From Thermoanaerobaculia bacterium (lineage in GTDB: Bacteria > Acidobacteriota > Thermoanaerobaculia > Gp7-AA8), in the NCBI GenBank assembly GCA_017883205.1, contig JADGNZ010000022.1, positions 41,678 through 105,677 of the forward strand: a stretch of 64,000 nucleotides of DNA, given 5' to 3'. The first letter of the stretch is position 1, and each line of letters begins with the position of its first letter. Positions 1 to 7,601 of this stretch are shown one piece after another. The translations under genes and the position numbers were made by a program. The notes beneath the pieces were generated by a model that searched no databases, had not been told where the DNA came from, and saw only the letters and a list, made by a program, of their open reading frames with translations.

Positions 1-125
1 GGCACATCATCACAGTCCTGCGTGCCACGGGCGGGAATCAGACGCAGGCCGCATACATTCTTGGCATCGAGCGCAAGACCCTTGCGCGCATGATGAAACG
101 ACTCGATATTTCGCTCGAACCCTGA
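1..125 (+). CDS. C-terminal end of an NtrC-type regulator (Fis-like HTH), partial
   Basis: The window opens inside a reading frame that ends with TGA at 123-125. The visible tail, about 40 residues from position 3, contains GGNQTQAAYILGIERKTLARMMKRL, the Fis-type helix-turn-helix that closes sigma-54 activators and some response regulators. The rest of the protein is outside the window, so receiver and AAA+ domains cannot be checked. The following FecR-domain gene starts 10 bases downstream, so the two may be co-transcribed. Confidence 0.7.
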   Translation, partial: HIITVLRATGGNQTQAAYILGIERKTLARMMKRLDISLEP

Positions 126-135
126 TGAGGCTCCA

Positions 136-855
136 ATGAAGACACTCCTGGCAGCTCTGGCAATGCTCACCGCTACGGCGGCGACAACGCCGTCGAGTCC
201 CGTTGCATCGCCGATTCCGTATCGATTCGATGAGGTCAAGCGAACCGTCGTGCTGAAAACCGCGACGCGGGAGACGCAGGCCACGAAAGGCACGCAGGCG
301 CAGAGCGGCGACCACGTTCACACCGGCCTTTTTTCCTACGCTCTGATTGCCGCAGAACCGCACCACGCGAAGTTCGAGATCTTCAGCGTTACTGACGTTC
401 AGCTCGCAGGCGGCGCGCCTGGCGTGATCCTCTCGATCGAGCGCGGCCGTGTTCACGCGATGTTCGACAAGATCCTCGGCAGCGAGCCGCGCCTCGTGCA
501 AACGCCCGGCGCTCTTCTGGCCGTGCGCGGCACGCAGTACAACGTCGAAGTCGACGGCGCCGGAAAGACGATGCTCGACGTGTTCGAAGGCACGGTCGAG
601 ATCCGCTCGCCGTTCCGCCACGAGCCGTTTCTCGTCCACGCGGGCGAGAGCTCGAGCTTCACCCGCCAGGCACCGCCGCCCGATCATCCGACCCGAACGC
701 CCGACAGCCGCCGCCCCGACGCACAGAACCACCCTGACGGACACGGCGACGATCACGGACATCCGGGTAACGAGCCCGGAGCCCGCGGCGCGCAACCACC
801 ACCGCCGACCCCGCAGCCTCGCCCGCCGTCGCCACCTCCGGGCGGGCATCACTGA
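136..855 (+). CDS. FecR-domain secreted protein
   Basis: A 239-residue protein. Residues 1-20 form a signal peptide (MKTLLAALAMLTATAATTPS). Residues about 30-175 read as a FecR/LPS-assembly-type beta-sandwich: a sensor-like segment, then GALLAVRGTQYNVEVDGAGKTMLDVFEGTVEI, the typical FecR core. From about residue 178 the tail is rich in Pro, His and Asp and looks disordered. The start is supported by a GAGG at 127-130, six bases upstream of the ATG. No TonB receptor or ECF sigma factor is adjacent, so a role in iron signalling is not implied; many FecR-domain proteins in environmental bacteria stand alone. Confidence 0.8.
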   Translation: MKTLLAALAMLTATAATTPSSPVASPIPYRFDEVKRTVVLKTATRETQATKGTQAQSGDHVHTGLFSYALIAAEPHHAKFEIFSVTDVQLAGGAPGVILSIERGRVHAMFDKILGSEPRLVQTPGALLAVRGTQYNVEVDGAGKTMLDVFEGTVEIRSPFRHEPFLVHAGESSSFTRQAPPPDHPTRTPDSRRPDAQNHPDGHGDDHGHPGNEPGARGAQPPPPTPQPRPPSPPPGGHH

Positions 856-869
856 CTGTCTCGCTTCCG

Positions 870-1001
870 TCATCGGAGCCGTAGCTTCCGACATCGGTCC
901 GATCTAGACCGGCATCGGTCCGATTTGGACCGGCATCGGGACCGCTGATTCCGACTTATTACCGCCCTTCGCCGTCTTTTGACGCATTTCTCGCACGCTT
1001 G
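870..1001. repeat. Short 21-bp tandem array plus conserved downstream module (gap 856-1202)
   Basis: Four 21-bp units of the form GNCATCGGNNCCNNNNNNNCC run from about 870 to 953. They are followed by a block (GATTCCGACTTATTACCGCC and onward to about 1001) that reappears at 37491-37553, after the 19-unit array there. The two blocks differ by a few substitutions and a 2-base indel, so the conservation is of DNA and not of a reading frame. The rest of the 856-1202 gap shows no gene. Confidence 0.75.
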
Positions 1002-1202
1002 GTGCGCTCGATTGGAAAGCGCGCAATCTTGTGAGTGGCTAGCTTCGCTACCAGAAGCCAACTGATGACCGCGTCCTTCCGCCCCCATCCCGCGTCATCC
1101 CACCGAAATCCTGGGTCATTCTGACCCTCCAAATGCCCCTTCCACTCTGCGCGGACGTGGCATTTCGCTTGGACTTGTCTCCCGCCCAAAGGAGACGTAC
1201 CC

Positions 1203-1763
1203 ATGAAGAAAACAATCACCGTAGTTCTTGCACTGATGATGGCGGCGACGCTTGCCGTCGCGAATGACCACGGCGGGCCGCCGCCAGCTGGCCCTGGTGG
1301 ACCAGGTGGACCGGGCGAGCCGGGACGTGGCGTCGAAGGTGACGGACATCTGAGCGTCGCCGCCGATGGCACGGTCGTCGTTGCCCGCGCCGCGGCCAGC
1401 AGCACGACATCCAATCCGGTGGCCGAAGTCATCGCCATCCGCGGCGGCGCGATCGCCTGGAGCGCAACGCTGCCGTCGCCGCGCGCTGACGTCCAGATCT
1501 CCGGATCGCAGGTCATCGAAGTGACCGACACGACCGCGTCCGGGGCATCATCGCCGGCGACCACACTCACGGCGCTGGCACTCTCGAACGGCGCGCAGGC
1601 CTGGACGCTCAACATTACCGGCCGCGTCACCGACCTCAACCCGTACAGCGGCGGCACCTACGCCGTCGTCATCATTCCGGCTGCGACCACGGGTGGGACT
1701 CCTACCCGGAATCTCGTGGCGATCAGTCCAACGGGGACGGTCACGTCGACCGTCGCTTTCTGA
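1203..1763 (+). CDS. Secreted protein of unknown function
   Basis: A 186-residue protein with a clear signal peptide (MKKTITVVLALMMAATLAVA), a Gly/Pro-rich linker at residues 23-45, and a beta-rich body whose repeats (HLSVAADGTVVVAR, LTALALSNGAQAWTLNI, RNLVAISPTGTVTSTVAF) resemble blades of a PQQ-type beta-propeller. It is too short for a full propeller. The start is supported by AAAGGAG about 10 bases upstream. I do not recognise a specific function. Confidence 0.7.
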   Translation: MKKTITVVLALMMAATLAVANDHGGPPPAGPGGPGGPGEPGRGVEGDGHLSVAADGTVVVARAAASSTTSNPVAEVIAIRGGAIAWSATLPSPRADVQISGSQVIEVTDTTASGASSPATTLTALALSNGAQAWTLNITGRVTDLNPYSGGTYAVVIIPAATTGGTPTRNLVAISPTGTVTSTVAF

Positions 1764-1839
1764 TCGTTTCATCCTCCTCGACCCAGGGTGGCGGCGCGTG
1801 GCCGCCGCCCGTTCGTGAGAAAGCAAAGGAGACCCAATC

Positions 1840-2091
1840 ATGCCCCGACCACCTTCGTATCCACTTCCGCTCGTCGCCGGATCGAAGCGTCCTTCCCGTT
1901 TGCGCTGCGAGCTCTGTTTTCATATCGGTGCCGCCGTTCGTGTCGGCGCCAGACTTCTCTGCGGCGCCTGCTTCCACGATGTCGCGCTGAGCGAAGAAGC
2001 GGCGAGAAGCGAGCGAGGTGCCGTCGCGGCTTCGATGCGGTCGACGGACCCCTTTCAAGCGGTTGCGGACGGCTTCGATGCGGTCGATTGA
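1840..2091 (+). CDS. Small zinc-ribbon-like protein
   Basis: An 83-residue reading frame starting after an excellent AAAGGAG Shine-Dalgarno, in a context close to that of the gene upstream. CELCFHIGAAVRVGARLLCGAC gives two Cys-x2-Cys pairs that could bind one zinc ion. The last 20 or so residues (MRSTDPFQAVADGFDAVD) are encoded by the first units of the tandem array that follows, so the C-terminus was probably supplied by the repeat. No function is assignable; the coding status is moderately sure because of the ribosome binding site and the paired cysteines. Confidence 0.55.
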   Translation: MPRPPSYPLPLVAGSKRPSRLRCELCFHIGAAVRVGARLLCGACFHDVALSEEAARSERGAVAASMRSTDPFQAVADGFDAVD

Positions 2092-2335
2092 CCCTTTTCG
2101 TAAGGTTGCGGACCGTTTTAAAGAGGTCGACTGACCCCTTTCATGCGGTTGCAGACCACTTTAAAGAGGTCGATTGACCCCTTTCACGAGGTTGCGGACC
2201 GCTTTATAGAGGTTGCACGACCCCTTTCATGAGGTTGCGGACCACTTTAAAGCGGTTGACTGACCCCTTGAAAGAGGTTGCGGACCGCTTTGAAGACGTT
2301 GATTGACCTCTTTCACGAGGTTGCGGACCACGACG
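2036..2335. repeat. Tandem array of about 43-bp units (two half units of 21-22 bp)
   Basis: Seven units follow one another. Each consists of a half like AGAGGTCGACTGACCCCTTT and a half like ACGAGGTTGCGGACCGCTTT. Half units share the GAGGTYG start and ACC core, giving an effective period of about 21.5 bp. The array fills the gap between the small zinc-ribbon gene and the YfhO gene, and overlaps the last codons of the former. Confidence 0.85.
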
Positions 2336-2374
2336 TTGATCTGGCTGCCGTTTGATGACTGGGTTCGAAGGAGT

Positions 2375-2418
2375 GCGGGCGTCTTCGCCCGCGGGCCCTC
2401 GGGCGTCCCGCCCGAGGG
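2375..2418. repeat. Two back-to-back GC-rich hairpins
   Basis: The first hairpin has a 7-bp stem (GCGGGCG/CGCCCGC, 2375-2392, TCTT loop). The second has a 10-bp stem (CCCTCGGGCG/CGCCCGAGGG, 2396-2418, three-base loop). They lie just upstream of the likely GTG start of the YfhO gene. Their compactness suggests a REP-like palindromic repeat or a leader structure; no U-tract follows, so they are not a standard terminator. Confidence 0.6.
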
Positions 2419-2446
2419 CTTCGGCCTGGAATACGATCACCTTCGC

Positions 2447-4669
2447 GTGATCGTACTTTTGCTCCTGGGCATCGTCCTCCCGGCTGTCCTCCTCGTCGCC
2501 AGCGTGCGGCGATGGATCGCGCCGGTGCCGTGGACGATCGCGCTGCTGTTGCTGGCGCTGACGCTCGTGTTTCTGCAGGGCGCCGTGTTCAGCAGCAGGC
2601 TGCCGGTGCCTGTCGATGAGGTCGCGCGCGGCTATCCGTGGCGCGGTCTGTTCGGCGACGTCGTTGCTGCCAATCCGCTGACCAACGATACGGTGAAGTT
2701 GTTCCTGCCCTGGATGCAGGTCGCGCGCGAAGAGCTCGCGCACGGGCGTGCGCCGCTCTGGAACCGTTACTCGTTCGCCGGCTATCCGCTCCTGGCAAAC
2801 GGGGAGTCTGCGCCCTTCTCGCCGCTTTTTCTGGCGACGCTGATCGTGCCGTTGCCGAAGCAGATCGTGGCCATGGCGGCGCTGAAGATCTTCGCCGCGC
2901 TCCTTTTCACGTACCTGTTTCTCAAACGAGAAAAGGTAAGCGATGCCGCGGCGGTGTTTGGCGCCATCGTCTTCGGCTTCTCGACCGTAATCACCGTCTT
3001 CCTCTACTACTCGACCGCCTCGGTCGTCGCCTTTCTGCCCGCCACAGCCTTCGCGCTGCTGCACGCGCTCGACCGGCAGACGAAGGCGAGCATCGTCTTC
3101 GTCGCGCTCGTCATCGCCACGCTGTTGGCGAATGGCCATCCCGAAAGCGTGCTGCATATCGCCGTCGGTTGCGGCGGAATCCTCGCCATCGAATTGTTGC
3201 GGTGGCGGGGTCCCGCGGGTCTTCCGGCGGAGCGGCGTCGCGACATGCTCCGCCGCTTCGTTGCTCCCATTCTCGGCGTTGCCGCCGGCCTCGCCCTCGG
3301 CGCTCCGGCATGGGTTCCCGTGCTCGAACAGGTGCGTATCAGCGAGCGCTTCGCAACGCTTCGCAAGGTGCCTCCCGTACCGATGCAACCGTTCACCGCG
3401 GCGTGGGCCATCATCAGCCCGAACGGATTTGGCAATCCGGTGCGGCACAACTGGTCGTGGATGCAGCACTACGCCGGCGTTGCCATCTCGTACGCGGGCC
3501 TTCTTCCGCTGGCGCTCGCGCTTGCGGCCCTGATCGCCCGGCGGACGGAGGCGCGGGAGCGCTGGCGCATCGTGCTCGCGGTCATCCTTTTTTTCGTGGC
3601 GATGGACTGGACGATCGCCGGGCACGCGCTGAATGCGATTCCGCCGTTCAACATCGCCGCAAATGACAAGCTGCGATTCGTCTGCATTTTTCTGATCGCG
3701 ATCGTGGCGGCGAAGGCGCTGGATGTGTCGAAGACCGCGATGGCGATCGCGTCGGCGCCGATCGTGTTGCTGGCGATCTACGTCTACGCCAAACGCTCCG
3801 ACCTGATGCGTCCGGTCGACCTCATCGGAGTCGCTGCCATTCTCATCTTCCTCTTCCTGCCGCCACGGTTCCGCTCATGGGCGGCCGTAGCCCTTGTCTT
3901 CACGGAGCTTTGCGCGTTCAACAGCGGCTTCAACGCGCTGGTCGACGCGAAGTACTTCCGGCCGCCGCTGCCGATCGTCGATGCCTTTCGCGCGCACGCG
4001 CCGCGCGAGCCGTTCCGCGTGGCCGGTCTGGCCTGGGTTCTCCTGCCGGATTCCTCTGCGCAGTACGGTCTCGAGGATGTTCGCGGCAGCGATCCGATGG
4101 CCTTCGCGTCGTACGACAGCTACCTGCGCCGCTTCACCGCGCCGGACCTTGGCTGGCTTCCGCTGATCAAAGACGCAAACCGGCCCGAGCTCAACTTCCT
4201 GAATGTTCGTTTCCTGCTCGGTGAGCCCGATTCATCGCCGGGAGGAATGTGGCGGCGGCTCTATCGCGGCGCTGACGGGACGCTCTGGGAGAACCCTGCC
4301 GTGCTTCCGCGTTTCTTCGCGCCTGGCGCCGAGGTGCGCGATCTGCGCAGCGGCGCACCGGCCGAGTTTGCGATGACGGTCGTTGCGCCGTCGCCAACGC
4401 TCGTCGAGTCGAGCGAAGTGCTTGCGCCGGGACGGCGGGTGTATGTCGGAGGACGTCGAGTGCCGCTGCGGCATATCGAAGGCACGTTCATCGGATTTGA
4501 AGTGCCAGCCGGGACCTCGGACGTTCGCGTGGTTTATCGACCGATGAGTTTTTATGGTTCGTGCGCGGTGGCGCTGCTGACTGTATTGACGCTTTGGTTT
4601 TGGCCTGTGCGTAAGGTCGCCGCCGAGCCGGCGGCGGACCAGCCGTCGAGCCGACGGCGCTACGCCTAA
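2447..4669 (+). CDS. YfhO-family integral membrane protein
   Basis: The frame is open from a TTG at 2303, but that start lies inside the tandem array and would translate two GC hairpins, so I prefer the in-frame GTG at 2447 (about 740 residues). The protein has roughly a dozen hydrophobic segments, an early extracytoplasmic signature (VKLFLPWMQVAREELAHGRA, then PLWNRYSFAGYPLLANGESA) and a C-terminal beta-rich domain ending in a last membrane helix. This matches the YfhO family, thought to handle lipid-linked sugars for cell-surface glycosylation. A second intact member and a decayed copy lie at 41.6-45.2 kb. Confidence 0.8.
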   Translation: MIVLLLLGIVLPAVLLVASVRRWIAPVPWTIALLLLALTLVFLQGAVFSSRLPVPVDEVARGYPWRGLFGDVVAANPLTNDTVKLFLPWMQVAREELAHGRAPLWNRYSFAGYPLLANGESAPFSPLFLATLIVPLPKQIVAMAALKIFAALLFTYLFLKREKVSDAAAVFGAIVFGFSTVITVFLYYSTASVVAFLPATAFALLHALDRQTKASIVFVALVIATLLANGHPESVLHIAVGCGGILAIELLRWRGPAGLPAERRRDMLRRFVAPILGVAAGLALGAPAWVPVLEQVRISERFATLRKVPPVPMQPFTAAWAIISPNGFGNPVRHNWSWMQHYAGVAISYAGLLPLALALAALIARRTEARERWRIVLAVILFFVAMDWTIAGHALNAIPPFNIAANDKLRFVCIFLIAIVAAKALDVSKTAMAIASAPIVLLAIYVYAKRSDLMRPVDLIGVAAILIFLFLPPRFRSWAAVALVFTELCAFNSGFNALVDAKYFRPPLPIVDAFRAHAPREPFRVAGLAWVLLPDSSAQYGLEDVRGSDPMAFASYDSYLRRFTAPDLGWLPLIKDANRPELNFLNVRFLLGEPDSSPGGMWRRLYRGADGTLWENPAVLPRFFAPGAEVRDLRSGAPAEFAMTVVAPSPTLVESSEVLAPGRRVYVGGRRVPLRHIEGTFIGFEVPAGTSDVRVVYRPMSFYGSCAVALLTVLTLWFWPVRKVAAEPAADQPSSRRRYA

Positions 4670-4692
4670 CTGACGGCGCCACGTCTGACTGC

Positions 4693-4722
4693 TGTCAATT
4701 GTCCATTGTCAATTGTCAATTG
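4693..4722. repeat. Solo word repeat (TCAATTG type)
   Basis: Between two convergent genes the sequence repeats the short word TGTCAATTG/TCCATTG four times. It resembles one arm of the inverted word-repeat elements found elsewhere in the window; no opposite arm is present. Confidence 0.5.
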
Positions 4723-4726
4723 ATCT

Positions 4727-5713
<987 letters not shown>

Positions 5714-5801
5714 CTACTACGGGCGCCGCTTGATCGGAAGATTTCGCCGAATCTACGCCACGTATATTCCTTACCTCCTCGGCATAGCCATGGCAGAATC
5801 C

Positions 5802-5822
5802 CGGTTACACAGTCGGTTACAC
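5802..5822. promoter_or_regulatory. Direct repeats upstream of the toxin-antitoxin pair
   Basis: CGGTTACAC occurs twice with a 12-bp period (5802-5810 and 5814-5822), about 40 bases before the antitoxin start. Autoregulation by binding upstream repeats is usual for toxin-antitoxin operons, so an operator role is plausible but inferred only from position. Confidence 0.4.
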
Positions 5823-5860
5823 GGGGAGCCCGATTCTGACCGGGCGAGGAATCCCAAGTT

Positions 5861-6307
5861 ATGGCCAGCGCTCACGACGTCGCGTCCTACATCCTGAAAA
5901 AGCTTCACCGCACGACTGCCATGAAGCTGCAGAAACTCGTTTACTACTCTCAGGCGTGGTCCCTGGTTTGGGACGAGAAACCGCTGTTTCGTGAACGGAT
6001 TGAAGCGTGGATCAACGGTCCTGTCGTGCCGAACCTCTACCGCGTTCATCGTGGTGAATACTTCGTCAGCAAGTGGCCGCACGGCAGCGAAGCAAACCTC
6101 TCCTCCATTCAGCGCGACACGATTGATGCTGTTCTCAAGTTCTACGGGGACAAGAGCTCTCAGTGGCTCAGCGACCTGACTCATGCGGAGGAGCCATGGA
6201 AGCAGGCCCGGAAAGGACTTCCTCCTTCCGAGCCGTGCGGAAACGAGATCACGCACGCTTCGATGGCCGAGTATTACAGCGGCGTCGCTTCCATTCAGCA
6301 GGCGTGA
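5861..6307 (+). CDS. Panacea-domain antitoxin (SocA/DUF4065-like)
   Basis: A 148-residue protein with the Panacea (DUF4065) layout: an N-terminal helix pair ASYILKKLHRTTAMKLQKLVYYSQAWSL, the conserved ERIEAWINGPVVPNLYRVHRGEY segment, and a C-terminal helical part (WLSDLTHAEEPWKQARKG). Panacea proteins are versatile antitoxins (PanA) that neutralise different toxins through direct binding. The stop codon overlaps the GTG start of the next gene (GTGA), the typical coupling of a toxin-antitoxin operon. Confidence 0.85.
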   Translation: MASAHDVASYILKKLHRTTAMKLQKLVYYSQAWSLVWDEKPLFRERIEAWINGPVVPNLYRVHRGEYFVSKWPHGSEANLSSIQRDTIDAVLKFYGDKSSQWLSDLTHAEEPWKQARKGLPPSEPCGNEITHASMAEYYSGVASIQQA

Positions 6308-6783
6308 GCAAGAAGAAGGGCAAGAAGAGGCCGTCGTTCAACGTTCAGGCCACACTCGGAGACAAGCGCGCGGCGCTTTCCACTTACCCTCGGCCTGAAA
6401 AGAGGCCGGGAGCAGTTGTCCCGACGAGCTGGAATGACGAACATCCATCGTGGCGAGTTGGCCAGATCGAGTTAGTCGATCGTTTCGGTTGGCACACGAT
6501 CTCTCGCGAAAAACTGCTGGAGATTCGTGACCACCTGGCAAGTTTCGAATCGATGTCGTGGAATGAGATTTCCGTCAGAAGCAAGTACTTCCATCACTCG
6601 ATCCCGGTCCAGGACATCATGCCTCGTGCACAAAAGAGGCTGGTCGAGATGGGCCTCCACATGCTCGATGAGCTCTTCCGCTTTCGCCTGGCCAACTTAG
6701 AGCGGGTCTGGGGTTATCGCGATCGTGGCGTCATGCAGTTGCTGTGGTGGGACCCCGATCACGAGATCTGTCCGTCGAAATAA
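6304..6783 (+). CDS. Putative toxin partner of the Panacea antitoxin
   Basis: I start this at GTG 6304, which overlaps the antitoxin stop; an upstream in-frame extension would run inside the antitoxin gene. The 159-residue product begins with a Lys-rich stretch (SKKKGKKRPSF), then a core ending in FRLANLERVWGYRDRGVMQLLWWDPDHEICPSK. That closing pattern recurs in a family of small hypothetical proteins often found in toxin-antitoxin or phage contexts. The toxin activity is inferred from position and coupling; I cannot name a catalytic site. Confidence 0.65.
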   Translation: MSKKKGKKRPSFNVQATLGDKRAALSTYPRPEKRPGAVVPTSWNDEHPSWRVGQIELVDRFGWHTISREKLLEIRDHLASFESMSWNEISVRSKYFHHSIPVQDIMPRAQKRLVEMGLHMLDELFRFRLANLERVWGYRDRGVMQLLWWDPDHEICPSK

Positions 6784-6843
6784 CCCACGCACTTTTGGCG
6801 CCTTTCTCTTGACGAGCCGGTGGGCTTATCATCACCGATCTCA

Positions 6844-7551
6844 ATGTCGCGGCTGAACCGATCGCTGCTCGCGGTTGCTCTCTTTGCCTTCGCGTCGTTC
6901 GCGCGGGCGGAGTCGCTGCGTCTCGTCTCGCCCGCGGCCGGCGCGACTCTGCGCGGTGGCTCGTTTGCGGAGCTGCGCTGGTCGGCGGAGCAGTTGCCGG
7001 CGTCGGCGGAAGAGTGGGAAGCCTTTCTTTCGGTCGATGGCGGCAAGTACTACGCGTTCCGCATCACGCCGCATCTCGATATCGACCGGAAGCGATTCAC
7101 TTTCCTCGTACCCAACGTCGACAGCCGTGAAGCGCGCATTCTGATTCGTACCGGCGACGAGGTTCACGAGGCGCACTTCGAGACCAACGATTCGTTCTCG
7201 ATCGCACGCGATGCTAGTGCCGAACAGCTCGTTCCGCCGCTGGTGCAATTCGGCCGCGGCGAAGCGGCCCGCGACGGCGACCCGGCCGTTCTCTCCTGGA
7301 CGGATGGCGCGCGCAACGGCTCCGGCGTCACGAGAACATCCTCGAGGCCGGTTCCCTCCAGCTCGCTCGGATGGATTGCATCGGTCACGGCTAACGCTGC
7401 GCCAGCGGTCCTTGCGCCCGCGGGCAAATGGGTTGGATCTCCGTCGAGCGCAAGCACTCAACGATCTGTGACCTATCGAAGCGAGCCGAAGTCTGACCCG
7501 CTCCCGCGATCGGTCGATCTCCTTCTGGTCTGCAGCCGCTGGAACATCTAG
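6844..7551 (+). CDS. Secreted protein of unknown function
   Basis: An upstream in-frame start exists, but the ATG at 6844 puts a proper signal peptide first (MSRLNRSLLAVALFAFASFARA), giving 235 residues. The mature part starts with a Ser-Pro-Ala-Ala-Gly-like sandwich segment (LRLVSPAAGATLRGGSFAELRWSA), as in Ig-like or fibronectin-like surface domains. The C-terminal third is low-complexity. It precedes the TonB receptor by 50 bases and might be co-transcribed with it. Confidence 0.65.
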   Translation: MSRLNRSLLAVALFAFASFARAESLRLVSPAAGATLRGGSFAELRWSAEQLPASAEEWEAFLSVDGGKYYAFRITPHLDIDRKRFTFLVPNVDSREARILIRTGDEVHEAHFETNDSFSIARDASAEQLVPPLVQFGRGEAARDGDPAVLSWTDGARNGSGVTRTSSRPVPSSSLGWIASVTANAAPAVLAPAGKWVGSPSSASTQRSVTYRSEPKSDPLPRSVDLLLVCSRWNI

Positions 7552-7601
7552 TTCCGCGGTTCGCGCCCGCCTCACCAGAAACACAATCGAAGGAGAAGAC
7601 G

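Noticed and set aside
2204..3625. A 473-residue minus-strand frame opposite the YfhO gene
   Set aside because: It has a shadow composition (Arg/Asp/Gly-rich) and runs into the tandem array, while the plus-strand frame has clear family motifs.
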